A DNA stretch of 14,855 bases, from contig JWZX01001016.1 of assembly GCA_001275005.1 (NCBI GenBank), positions 1-14,855 on the forward strand, read 5' to 3'. Positions 7,390 to 14,855 of the stretch are shown here, piece by piece (position 1 is the stretch's first letter; every line of letters begins with the position of its first letter). Source of the stretch: Chrysochromulina tobinii. Its lineage: Eukaryota; Haptophyta; Prymnesiales; Chrysochromulinaceae. The notes under the pieces are model-generated. The model was not told the DNA's origin. It worked only from the letters and a program-made list of their open reading frames with translations, and ran no database searches. The translations under genes and the position numbers were made by a program.

Positions 7390-10300
7390 ATGCTGTACAC
7401 GAAGTCTGCCCTCGAGGCGCATGCGGACAAGGCGGCCATTGAGACGGCGTGGGACCCGCGCAAGCCCGGCTTCTACTTTTTGACCCGCGCCGCCGTGCTG
7501 GACCTGACCGCCTCGCAGCTGCAGCGTATGCAGGAGATGCGCGACTCGAAGCTGCTCGTGAAGGTGCTCATCGACCTGAACGACGCCTTCCAGGGCAAGG
7601 GGCTGATCGAGAGCGTCCTCTTCGTCAGCCACAGGTGGGAAGACCCCGCGACGCCAGACGAGACCGGCGCGCAGCTGGCGGCGATCAAGGCGCACCTGCT
7701 CGACCACCCCGAGATCCAGTTCGTCTGGTTCGACTACTCGTGCATGCCACAACGCTCGAGCGGCTTATCGCCGGATCAGGACGACCGCACGCCCGCGGAG
7801 AAGGCCGAGTTCGACCTCATGCTCAAATCGATCGCCGACCTCTACCTGACGGCCAAGGTGCTGATCCTGCTCGACACCATGTACCGCACGCGGTTCTGGA
7901 CGACGATGGAGGGCTGGTGCGCGATGCAGAAGGTGACGCCGCAGGGCGTGCGCCCGGCAAGGGCGGGCGAGTCGCGTGTCACCGTCGTGTGCATCCACAA
8001 CGCGACGCAGCACGACGAACGGGCCCTGCTGGAGATGTCGACCAAGACGGCGGAGGAGATCACCAAGTTCCTCGCGTCGCCCGACGTGGCGGTGACGAAC
8101 AAGAAGGACAAGACGACGATGCTGCCGATCGTCGGCAAGACCGACGAGCGCGTCCGGGAGATGATGAGCGGCATGCACAGCGTGATCCCAGAGTCGCACG
8201 AGGAAGAGCTGCGAGAGGACGACAACCCGATAACGCTCTTCATCGACTCTGCACGCGAGAGGGTGGGGAGCTTGTTTGGAATCACCCCCTTGGTCATGGA
8301 GCGCGAGGGTGCGACGACAGGAAACGCCGCTGCCTCCGAGCTGCATGTGCAGATCCCCGTGCGCGCGAGCAGCGCGCCCGAGCCCTTCTACCAGGGATTC
8401 CACCCGGGCATCACGTGCGGCCGTTCGGGCATGAACCCGATTGTGGGCATGCGCTTCCACCTGCGCGGCAGCGAACCATCGTCCGACCTGTGCCAGGCGG
8501 AGTACGATAAGCTGGACGACGCCGAGAATGGCCTGTACGAGGCGATTCCGCCGCCGCCGCCCGGGCTCAAGCTCGAGGGCGGCTCGCTGCCTGGCTACGC
8601 TGCCGACTACCCGGGCACGTACCGTCTCGCCGACGGCAAGCTTGTCAACGGCCGGCCCGCGTATCAGCACACGACTGATGCAACTCTCTGGATAGCGTTC
8701 GATGGAGTTGATAGCTGGATGGGGCAGCCTGAGTCGCTACTTGGTGAGAAGAAGGGCTTCCTAGGCCTACGAGACCGAGCTGCAGCTTCGCCCGACGTGA
8801 GCGCTAAGACATGGAAAGCGAGCGGTGGTGCAGGCGCTGGTTGGGTTGAGGCGCCGCAGCTCAAGTGCACCGCTTGGACGCCGCCGCCGCTGCCGCCCGG
8901 GCTCAAGCTCGAGGGCGGCTCGCTGCGTGGCGTCGCGGCCAAATACATGGCGCTGCCCGGCGAAGCGGCCAAATACATGGGCGGGTACCGTCTCGTCGTC
9001 GGCAAGCTTGTCAACGGCCGGCCCGCGTATCAGCACACGAGCGATGCTACTCTCTGGATTACGTTCGCTGGAAATGGCTGGATTGGGCAGCCTGAGTCAG
9101 CACTTGGTGAGGAGAAGGGCAACCTGGACCTACGAGACCCAGCTGCAGCTTCGCCCGACGTGAGTGCTAAGACATGGATGGCGACCGCGGGCGGTGCAGA
9201 CAATCCTTGGGTTGAGGCGCCGCAGCTCAAGTGCACCGCTTGGACGCCGCCGGCGCTGCTGCACGGGCTCAAGCTTGAGGGAGGCTCGCTGCCTGGCGGC
9301 GCCGCCGAGTACATGGGCGGGTTCCGTCTCGCCGACGGCAAGCTTGTCAACGGCCGGCCCGCGTATCAGCACGTGACCGATGGATCGCGCTGGCTCGCCT
9401 TCGATGGAGCCATCTGGCGTGGGCAAACCGTGGCCGACCTTGGTCAGAAGCGGGGCGTTCTACAACTCCCGGATGAAGCTGCTGCCACCCCGGATGCGAG
9501 TGCTGCGCCGTGGCTCTGTGGTTGGGCACCGCAGCCGCAGCTCCAGTGCATCCCTTGGACGCCGCCGCCGCTGTCGCCCGGGCTCAAGCTCGAGGGCGGC
9601 TCGCTGGCCGGCGCCGCGGCCGAGTACATGGGCGGGTACCGTCTCGACCGCAGCAGGCCTGTCAACGGCCGACCCGCGTATCAGCACATGGCCCATCTCA
9701 CGCGCTGGCTCGCGTTCGATGGAGCCATCTGGCGTGGGCAGCCCGAGGCCGACCTTGGCAAGAAGCGGGGCGTTCTGCAGCTCCCAGACACAGCCGCTCT
9801 CACCCCGGATGCGAGTGCTGCGACGTGGCTCGCGGAGACGGGCTCTGGTTTGGCTGCGCAGCCTCAGCTCAAGTGCATCCCTTGCATCCCGCCGCCGCCG
9901 CCCGGGCTCAAGCTCGAGGGCGGCTCGCTGGGAGGCGGCGCGTCCGAGTACATGGGCGGGTACAGTCTCTACAGCGGCAAGCTCGTCAACGGCCGACCCG
10001 CGTGGCGGCACACTACGCATTTCACGTGTTGGCTCGCGTTCGATGGAGCCATCTGGCGCGGGCAGCCCGAGGCCGACCTTGGTCAGAAGCGAGGCTTTCT
10101 GCAGCTCCCAGACGCAGGCGCTCTCACCCCGGATGCGAGTGCTGCGACGTGGCTCGCGGAGACGGGCTCTGGTTTGGCTGCGCAGCCGCAGCTCAAGTGC
10201 ATCCCTTGCATCCCGCCGCCGCCGCCCGGGCTCAAGCTCGAGGGCGGCTCGCTGGGAGGCGGCGCGTCCGAGTACATGGGCGGGTACCGTCTCGCCGACG

Positions 10301-11280
10301 GCAAGCTTGTCAACGGCCGACCCGCGTATCAGCAAATGACTCTGGGATCGAGCTGGGCGGCTGATGGATCGCGGTGGATCGCGTTCAATGGAAAAGATAG
10401 CTGGATTGGGCAGTCTGAGGCTGACCTTGGTAAGGGGAATGGTATACTGTTGCTACTAGACGCAGCTGCTGCGACGCCCGACGTGAGCACTAAGACGTGG
10501 AAGGCGTGGGCGGGAGCGACGGGCTCTGGTTGGGTTGAGGAGCCGCCCCTCAAGTGCATCCCTTGGACTCCTTCGCCGCCTCCGCTGTCGCCCGGACTCA
10601 AGCTCGAGGGCGGCTCGCTGCCCGGCGCAGCGGCCGAGTACATGGGTGAGTACCGGCTCGTCGTAGACGACCGAGTCGGGTGGCCGCCCCAAGCGGTCAA
10701 GGCTGGCTGGCCAGGCAACCACATGCTTGTGAACGGCCGACCCGCGTGGCGGCACACGACGCATCTCAAGTGCTGGCTCGCGTTCGATGGAGCCATCTGG
10801 CGCGGGCAGCCCGAGGCCTCACTTGGTCAGAAGCGGGGCTTTCTGCAGCTCCCAGACGCAGGCGCTCTCACCCCGGATGCGAGTGCTGCGACGTGGCTCG
10901 CGGCCGGCGGCCCGGGCTCTGCGGGGGCTGCGCAGCCGCAGCTCAAGTGCATCCCTTGTGCTGCACCGGAGTTGTCCCAAGTCGAGCTCAAGGAGCTCCC
11001 GGTCAAGCACTTTCGCGGCCCCTGCGCCGACTGCTGCAAGCCGCTGGCGCCGTGCTGCTGCGTCTCGGCGGACGGCGAGGCGATCTTTGGCTGCGTGCCC
11101 ACGGAGCCGGGCTACATTCTGCCGGCGTGCCTCCACATGGCCTTGTGCCCGCAGCTGGGGTGCGATCCAAAGGGGGGCTTCTTGCAACTCGATTGCAGGG
11201 AATTCTGCTTTTACACTTTGCTTCCCTTTGTTTGCTGCTGTCAAATTTTTGCACCACCTCGCTTCTCTTTTTTTTGGTAG
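7390..11280 (+). CDS. Large intronless multidomain protein: HET/TIR-like domain, degenerate ZZ finger, seven NGRP repeats, Cys-rich C-terminus
   Basis: 1296 residues from the first ATG (MLYTKSALEA). Residues about 70-180 have FVSHRWE (79-84 region), VWFDYSCMPQ (112-121) and RFWTTMEGW (168-176), the layout of HET/TIR-like domains, which act in self/non-self or immune signalling in fungi and plants. Residues 337-375 resemble a ZZ zinc finger but lack most Cys ligands. From 392 to about 1190 are seven repeats, each starting GLKLEGGS, with YMGGYRL, LVNGRPAY, WLAFDGAIWRGQ and ending near LKCIPW. Pro-rich linkers separate them. Residues about 1205-1262 are a Cys-rich module (FRGPCADCCKPLAPCCC). The last residues and the TAG stop lie in the antisense of a tRNA-like element. 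The family is unnamed to me; function unknown, ligand binding or surveillance is a guess. Confidence 0.8.
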   Translation: MLYTKSALEAHADKAAIETAWDPRKPGFYFLTRAAVLDLTASQLQRMQEMRDSKLLVKVLIDLNDAFQGKGLIESVLFVSHRWEDPATPDETGAQLAAIKAHLLDHPEIQFVWFDYSCMPQRSSGLSPDQDDRTPAEKAEFDLMLKSIADLYLTAKVLILLDTMYRTRFWTTMEGWCAMQKVTPQGVRPARAGESRVTVVCIHNATQHDERALLEMSTKTAEEITKFLASPDVAVTNKKDKTTMLPIVGKTDERVREMMSGMHSVIPESHEEELREDDNPITLFIDSARERVGSLFGITPLVMEREGATTGNAAASELHVQIPVRASSAPEPFYQGFHPGITCGRSGMNPIVGMRFHLRGSEPSSDLCQAEYDKLDDAENGLYEAIPPPPPGLKLEGGSLPGYAADYPGTYRLADGKLVNGRPAYQHTTDATLWIAFDGVDSWMGQPESLLGEKKGFLGLRDRAAASPDVSAKTWKASGGAGAGWVEAPQLKCTAWTPPPLPPGLKLEGGSLRGVAAKYMALPGEAAKYMGGYRLVVGKLVNGRPAYQHTSDATLWITFAGNGWIGQPESALGEEKGNLDLRDPAAASPDVSAKTWMATAGGADNPWVEAPQLKCTAWTPPALLHGLKLEGGSLPGGAAEYMGGFRLADGKLVNGRPAYQHVTDGSRWLAFDGAIWRGQTVADLGQKRGVLQLPDEAAATPDASAAPWLCGWAPQPQLQCIPWTPPPLSPGLKLEGGSLAGAAAEYMGGYRLDRSRPVNGRPAYQHMAHLTRWLAFDGAIWRGQPEADLGKKRGVLQLPDTAALTPDASAATWLAETGSGLAAQPQLKCIPCIPPPPPGLKLEGGSLGGGASEYMGGYSLYSGKLVNGRPAWRHTTHFTCWLAFDGAIWRGQPEADLGQKRGFLQLPDAGALTPDASAATWLAETGSGLAAQPQLKCIPCIPPPPPGLKLEGGSLGGGASEYMGGYRLADGKLVNGRPAYQQMTLGSSWAADGSRWIAFNGKDSWIGQSEADLGKGNGILLLLDAAAATPDVSTKTWKAWAGATGSGWVEEPPLKCIPWTPSPPPLSPGLKLEGGSLPGAAAEYMGEYRLVVDDRVGWPPQAVKAGWPGNHMLVNGRPAWRHTTHLKCWLAFDGAIWRGQPEASLGQKRGFLQLPDAGALTPDASAATWLAAGGPGSAGAAQPQLKCIPCAAPELSQVELKELPVKHFRGPCADCCKPLAPCCCVSADGEAIFGCVPTEPGYILPACLHMALCPQLGCDPKGGFLQLDCREFCFYTLLPFVCCCQIFAPPRFSFFW
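8395..8520 (+). other. Degenerate ZZ-type zinc-finger region
   Basis: Residues 337-375 read FHPGITCGRSGMNPIVGMRF then SSDLCQAEYDKL. The ZZ framework (HPG-TC, PI-G-RF, DLC) is clear, but the Cys expected in CxxC after ITC is Ser/Arg, the middle Cys pair is absent, and the last Cys is Glu. Zinc binding is therefore doubtful. Confidence 0.6.
8563..10960 (+). repeat. Seven tandem ~105-120-residue coding repeats (NGRP domain)
   Basis: Repeat starts (GLKLEGG) fall near 8563, 8899, 9265, 9580, 9901, 10225 and 10588. Adjacent repeats 4-6 are most alike at the DNA level, implying recent unequal exchange; repeats 2, 6 and 7 have insertions (a second KYM block in 2, extra residues before NGRP in 7, extra residues after it in 6). 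Conserved residues are mostly Gly, Trp, Asn, Arg and Tyr. Confidence 0.85.
11002..11172 (+). repeat. Cys-rich C-terminal module, copy 1
   Basis: Encodes VKHFRGPCADCCKPLAPCCC followed by VSADGEAIFGCVPTEPGYIL and PACLHMALCPQLGCDP. About ten Cys in 55 residues. Near-identical protein modules occur at 12320-12491 (plus) and 14542-14712 (minus), so this segment is locally duplicated. Not a family I can name. Confidence 0.8.
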
Positions 11281-11735
11281 CTCCCTGAAGGATTCGAACC
11301 CGCAGCCTTTCGCACCGCTCGGCTCGGCCCCCGCCCCGCGAGCCCCTCGTGTGCTCCCACCGCTGAGCGCCCCCCTGCCCCTCACGCCTGCTCCACCCGG
11401 CTCGCTGCGCTCAGGGTCTGTTGCTGGGAGTTGAGATGTGGCAGCTCGACGTGGCGCTGCATGGATGATCCATGCAAGGCTTGCTGAAGTCGCTGCGAGC
11501 CTCCCTCGGACCAGCCGCAAGAAGCGTGCCTCTGCGGGGTTGCCTCTTCGGGGGGTGTCTTGTTCCCGCCGTGCATGCGACACCGCCGCTCAGCATGTGT
11601 GACCTCACGCGGTGAGGCTCCGCGCGCACCGAGCGTCGCGTTCTGCATCGTGCAGGGCAGCGTGCTGCCCTTTGGCGATGCACCGTGCGTCTGCTTCAAC
11701 GGCCGCGAGAACAGGGGCAGACGGCCCGTTTCGTT
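11275..11735 (-). mobile_element. tRNA-like SINE-like element, copy A
   Basis: On the minus strand a ~350-nt body leads into two D-arm-like segments (GCTCAGCGGTGGGAGC; GAGCCGAGCGG with AAAGGC) and a perfect B box GGTTCGAATCC (11300-11290), then TTCAGGGAGCT and ACCA (11278-11275) followed by a run of A. The anticodon arm is missing. The body holds a short frame ending LSAASRVEQA, shared with copy C. I infer a retroposed tRNA-derived element; a duplicated tRNA pseudogene is the alternative. Confidence 0.5.
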
Positions 11736-12038
11736 TCACGTACGTAGTACAAAATAGTACAATCTTTGTACGACATACACTCGCCTGACGCCTGTGGCGT
11801 GTTCGCCTCCGGCGACGAGTTGGAGGTTCCGCACTTAACAGCCAATTCACACCTCATTTTTCTCCAGTTTCTGCAAATGTCGGAGAGGGCGAGGACGGCC
11901 GCGGCCAACGTGGGCCTGGCCACGGCGGGCTTGTTGCCTACGAACATGCTGGGGAGCGCGGTGCCGGGGCGCCTCGCCATGGGGCTGCCGCCGTCGGGGC
12001 CGGTGCAGCTCGGGGCCGGTGCAGCTCGGCTGTCGGGT
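11736..12038. other. No recognised gene
   Basis: Short AT-richer start with a GTACAAAATAGTAC near-palindrome, then GC-rich sequence that is open in several frames. A plus-strand frame from 11766 runs to 12806 but has no recognisable domain and crosses the next repeats and the Cys-rich module out of frame. Confidence 0.4.
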
Positions 12039-12300
12039 CTTGCCTCTCCTCCACCGGATCTGGCCTCGCCTCCATCTCTGGATGTTGCGTCTCGTCCGCT
12101 GGGTCTAGCCTCTCCTCCACCGGATCTGGCCTCGCCTCCATCTCTGGATGTTGCGTCTCGTCCGCTGGGTCTAGCCTCTCCTCCACCGGATCTGGCCTTG
12201 CCTCCATCTCTGGATGTTGCGTCTCGTCCGCTGGGTCTTGCCTCTCATCCACCGGATCTTGCCTCTGCTTCATCCCTGGATGTTGCTTCTCCTGCATCCG
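12039..12300. repeat. 66-nt tandem repeat
   Basis: Copies start at 12039, 12105, 12171 and 12237 (the last diverged). Since 66 is divisible by 3 all frames stay open; one plus frame gives a Pro/Ser/Leu-rich 22-residue repeat containing SPPPDLASPPSLDVASRPL. Coding status is unclear. Confidence 0.85.
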
Positions 12301-12316
12301 TGGATGCTGGGAGCCA

Positions 12317-12634
12317 ATGCAGGTCGAGCGCTTTCGCGGCCCCTGCGCCGTCTGCTGCAAGCCACTGGCGCCGTGCTGCTGCGTCTCGGCGGACGGCGAG
12401 GCGATCTTTGGCTGCGTGCCCACGGAGCCGAACTACATTCTGCCGGCGTGCCTCCACATGGCCTTGTTCCCGCAGCTGGGGTGCGATCCGAAGGGGGGCG
12501 TCGAGAACTTTGGCGATGGTCGAAGGGGGGGCAAAAGGAGCATGGTTTGCAAGTGGCTGTGCCTCGTCAATTTGCTTGCCACTCTCTTTGTTTGCTTCCG
12601 CTTCCGCCGTAGTTTTGTTTTGGTGGCGCCCTGA
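12317..12634 (+). CDS. Small reading frame holding Cys-rich module copy 2
   Basis: 105 residues from ATG 12317 (MQVERFRGPCAVCCKPLAP). Residues 3-60 closely match the C-terminal module of the 7390-11280 protein; after CDPKGG it diverges into a hydrophobic tail (about 78-95). It lacks the NGRP repeats and the preceding domains. The stop TGA (12632-12634) lies within antisense of tRNA-like element B. It may be a duplicated gene fragment or the last exon of a gene whose earlier exons I cannot identify (TGCAG|GTCGAG at 12318-12319 could be an acceptor). Confidence 0.45.
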   Translation: MQVERFRGPCAVCCKPLAPCCCVSADGEAIFGCVPTEPNYILPACLHMALFPQLGCDPKGGVENFGDGRRGGKRSMVCKWLCLVNLLATLFVCFRFRRSFVLVAP

Positions 12635-12785
12635 AGGATTTGAACCCGCAGCCTTTCGCACCGCTCGGCTCGGCCCCCGCCCCGCGCGCCCCTCGCGTGC
12701 TCCCACACCGCTGAGCGCCCCCCTGCCCCTCACGCCTGCTCCACCCGGCTCGCTGTGCTCAGGGTTTGTTGCTTGGAGGTGTGGC
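12621..12785 (-). mobile_element. tRNA-like SINE-like element, copy B (short)
   Basis: Minus strand: GCTCAGCGGTGTGGGAGC, then GAGCCGAGCGG with AAAGGC, B-box-like GGTTCAAATCC (12647-12637), TTCAGGGCGCC and ACCA (12624-12621), then an A-rich tail AAACAAAAC. It shares about 150 nt with copy A and lacks the upstream body. Confidence 0.5.
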
Positions 12786-12834
12786 AAGTACTTCTGCGAC
12801 GCCTAATCGGTACCTACACACAACGGGGCATTTA

Positions 12835-12952
12835 GGCATGGCTTTGAGGCTTAGAATTCCACGAGGGACTGCAATGATGTTGGATCCATGTCTACAGTAT
12901 ACGGCTTCCGCGGGGAGAGAGCGATCGTCGGCGATCGAAAGGGTCTTGCTAC
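12835..12952 (+). repeat. Left arm of inverted repeat
   Basis: Matches 13497-13619 in inverted orientation. The core 12908-12943 (36 nt, CCGCGGGGAGAGAGCGATCG start) is a perfect inverted match to 13505-13540; outside it GGCATGGCT and ATCCATGTCTAC are shared with substitutions and small gaps. Confidence 0.9.
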
Positions 12953-13496
12953 GTGCTCGGTGTGACGGGCGGGAGGCGCGCGAACAGGTCTCTCGGCTCT
13001 CCCCACAAACTCAGTCTCGGGTGTTGCGATTCGATCATGATATTCATGTGGCCACGTCGCAGGCGTGGTAAGGCGTGGTATCCGGTATCTTCGTCGTCTG
13101 TGTGTATGGCTGTGTCGGTCTTCTCCGCATGCGCCTGGTCTTTGATTCTGGACAGTCGTAACTCGTGTGACTTAACACTTTTATGTCATGAGACCGTGAC
13201 ACATGTGACTCAGCAAACAGAAACACTCCACCGCCCCACGCCGGATGCGGGTGGTCGGAATTCAATGATTACACTCTTTACACCGACTCGCGACGGGACT
13301 GCGGAGCGCGGGCAGTAACAGTGCCGCGTAGCACCGGTCTGTCGCGTCTGTCGTGTTAAAGTTCACACTCTTGAGGTGCGTGCAGGTGCGTGAAACGGGT
13401 ACGAAGCGCAGTGGTCGGTTTCTCAGATCTCGCCTCTGAAACTCGTGACGGCTGTCCCTTACACTTGCTCCCCACCCCCGATAGTTCGAAAGTTTG
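12953..13496. other. Spacer between inverted-repeat arms; no recognised gene
   Basis: Less GC-rich than its flanks, with only short reading frames on both strands and no domain I recognise. No RNA gene seen. Confidence 0.5.
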
Positions 13497-13619
13497 TAGC
13501 GATACCCTTTCGATCGCCGACGATCGCTCTCTCCCCGCGGATGCCATCGTACCGGTAGACATGGATGCAAAATCACGGCAGTCTCTCGTGTGGCGTGTTC
13601 TAGGACTCACAGCCATGCC
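13497..13619 (-). repeat. Right arm of inverted repeat
   Basis: Inverted partner of 12835-12952, with a perfect 36-nt core at 13505-13540. Confidence 0.9.
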
Positions 13620-13704
13620 TCCTCGACCCGTTGGCCGTTTGTTGCGCACTCCGACGAACGAGAGCGAAGAGAGGCCCCAGGCGAGGCAGCATGTGCGGCG
13701 GAGA

Positions 13705-14357
13705 CAGGGCGCCCTCTGCCCCTGTTCTCGCGGCCGTTGCAGCAGACGCACGGTGCATGGCCAAAAGCATTACGCTGCCCTGCACGATGCAGAACGCGAC
13801 ATTCGCTGCGCGGGGAGCTCACCGCGTGAGGTCGCGCATGCTGAGCGGCGGTGGCGCATGCACGGCGGGAACAAGACACCCCCGAAGAGGCAACGCCGCC
13901 GCTCACAGGGGGAAGCACGCTTCTCGCAGGTCCGAGGGAGGCTCGCAGCTACTTCGGCGGATCCATGCAGCGCCACGTCGAGTCGCCTCTTCTCCACTCC
14001 CAGAACCAGACCCTGAGCGCAGCGAGCAGGGTGGAGCAGGCGTGAGGGGCAGAGGAGGCCGAGCTGAGCGGTGGGATCACACAAGGGGAGCGCGGGGCGG
14101 AGGCCGAGCCGAGCGTTGCAAAAGGCTGGGGGGTCGAGTCCCTCTCCCCGGGTACAACATGAAAGGCTGGGGGGGTCGAGTCCCTCTCCCCTGGTCCAAA
14201 AGGAAAGGTTGGGGAATCGAGTCCCTCTCCCCTGGTCCAAAAGGAAAGGCTGCGGGTACGAGTCCCTCTCCCCGGGTCCAAAAGGAAAGGTTCGGGGGGT
14301 CGAGTCCCTCTCCCCGGGTACAATCGCATGCTGGTTCGAATCTTTGAGGTGGTACCA
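13705..14357 (+). mobile_element. tRNA-like SINE-like element, copy C, expanded
   Basis: Plus strand. The body (about 13705-14050, including the frame end LSAASRVEQA and CCTGAGCGCAGCGAGC) matches copy A in inverted orientation. D-arm-like GCCGAGCTGAGCGG and GAGCCGAGCGTT follow. The B box is GGTTCGAATC (14333-14342) and the end is GGTGGTACCA (14348-14357). Between the D-arm and B-box parts sits a five-copy tandem array, so this copy is rearranged. Confidence 0.45.
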
Positions 14358-14855
14358 ACGTAAGTCGGTTTCTTGTTGAAAGGCGAAAGATTCAACTTGC
14401 ACGCAGCAAACAGCTTCGCTGGAGTCATCGCTGGTCGCCGCTGAATTTCCTTGAATGCAGCAAAGACCGAGAGTAGTCATCAAAGTGGTGACGTACAGAA
14501 CCTGGCGAGGACCTTCCCCTCCCAGTTTCTCGACGCTACCAAGTGGATCGCACCCCAGCTGCGGGCACAAGGCCATGTGGAGGCACGCCGGCAGAAAGTA
14601 GCTCCGCTCTGTGGGCACACAGCCAAAGATCGCCTCGCCGTCCGCCGAGACGCAGCAGCACGGCGCCAGAGGCTTGCAACGGTCGGCGCAGGGCCCGCGG
14701 AAGTTCTTGACTGAGACCTCTCGAGCGGCGGCTGCCCGAGCGCGACGCTCCTCTTTAGCGCGAAGTGCTGCGGCCGCCTGCGCGGCCGATAATTCAGCGG
14801 CGGTTGCAATGGTGCACTTGAGTGCTGGCTGTGAAGCCCACGCAGAGCCCGAACC
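13770..14855 (-). CDS. C-terminal part of a paralogous NGRP/Cys-rich protein, entering from the right edge
   Basis: The minus frame from 14855 starts GSGSAWASQPALKCTIA, like the end of an NGRP repeat (GSGLAAQPQLKCIPC). An Ala/Arg-rich helix-like segment follows (AALRAKEERRARAAAARE), then the Cys-rich module copy 3 (14712-14542: VKNFRGPCADRCKPLAPCCC onward). After GCDPLGSVEKLGG the frame has no stop until 13770 and reads antisense through element C, giving repeat-derived sequence. The true end is uncertain: splicing (CGCCAG|GTTCTG near 14510) or degeneration could end it earlier. N-terminal part outside the window. Convergent with the 7390-11280 gene. Confidence 0.55.
   Translation of the reverse strand, partial: GSGSAWASQPALKCTIATAAELSAAQAAAALRAKEERRARAAAAREVSVKNFRGPCADRCKPLAPCCCVSADGEAIFGCVPTERSYFLPACLHMALCPQLGCDPLGSVEKLGGEGPRQVLYVTTLMTTLGLCCIQGNSAATSDDSSEAVCCVQVESFAFQQETDLRWYHLKDSNQHAIVPGERDSTPRTFPFGPGERDSYPQPFLLDQGRGTRFPNLSFWTRGEGLDPPSLSCCTRGEGLDPPAFCNARLGLRPALPLCDPTAQLGLLCPSRLLHPARCAQGLVLGVEKRRLDVALHGSAEVAASLPRTCEKRASPCERRRCLFGGVLFPPCMRHRRSACATSRGELPAQRMSRSASCRAA
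14125..14325 (+). repeat. ~42-nt tandem repeat of a T-arm-like segment
   Basis: CGAGTCCCTCTCCCC occurs five times (near 14135, 14177, 14217, 14259 and 14300). Each unit resembles the T-arm part of the element (GGTCGAGTCCC is B-box-like) followed by GGTCCAAAAGGAAAGG. Read on the minus strand it gives a PGERDS/RGEGLD-type repeat. Confidence 0.8.

Noticed and set aside
7449-8510. Arg/Ala-rich alternative frame in the plus gene
   Set aside because: GC-rich shadow of the 7390-11280 reading frame with no domain.
11281-11345. Functional tRNA gene on the minus strand
   Set aside because: B box and D-arm are present but no anticodon arm fits between them, and no matching acceptor 5' strand is seen.
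11938-12423. Minus-strand frame rich in DPADETQHPEMEARPDP
   Set aside because: A product of the 66-nt repeat whose length keeps all frames open; no start context or domain.

Overview
The window looks like nuclear DNA of a GC-rich unicellular eukaryotic alga with a red-type secondary plastid; a haptophyte is my best guess, from sequence style only. The reasons are: spliceosomal introns with in-frame, phase-consistent junctions, including two GC-AG introns; a signal peptide followed by a Phe at the likely cleavage site, resembling the ASAFAP-type plastid-targeting motif of such algae; long low-complexity insertions; and a multidomain protein of a style common in algal genomes.

Layout. Positions 1-6160, minus strand: one gene with at least 13 exons, running off the left edge. 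The spliced exons give 1158 codons in a single frame. Order: N-terminal targeting sequence, ViaA-like helical region, VWA domain with MIDAS residues, long Gln/Gly/Ala-rich linker, then a RavA/MoxR-type AAA+ ATPase (Walker A, Walker B, sensor 1, arginine finger and sensor 2 visible). In Escherichia coli RavA and ViaA are separate proteins; here they appear fused, in reversed order. Nearly all other sequence from 1 to 5422 is intron. The introns are minisatellites built from CTGAT/CTAAT-type units, and most carry duplicated copies of the adjoining exon edge and splice site.

Positions 6304-7134, minus: a small RCC1-repeat protein, 143 bp upstream of the previous gene. Positions 7390-11280, plus: an intronless 1296-residue protein with an N-terminal HET/TIR-like SHRWE domain, a decayed ZZ-type zinc finger, seven ~105-120-residue repeats containing an NGRPAY/W motif, and a Cys-rich C-terminal module. 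The two divergent genes share a 255-bp promoter region.

Positions 11000-14855: a duplicated, partly palindromic region. The Cys-rich module occurs three times (plus, plus, minus). Each copy abuts the 3' end of a tRNA-like, SINE-like element on the opposite strand that ends in ACCA. The third copy is the C-terminal end of a paralogous gene entering from the right edge. A 36-bp perfect inverted repeat inside ~120-bp imperfect arms lies between the second and third copies. The rest of this region holds no gene I recognise.
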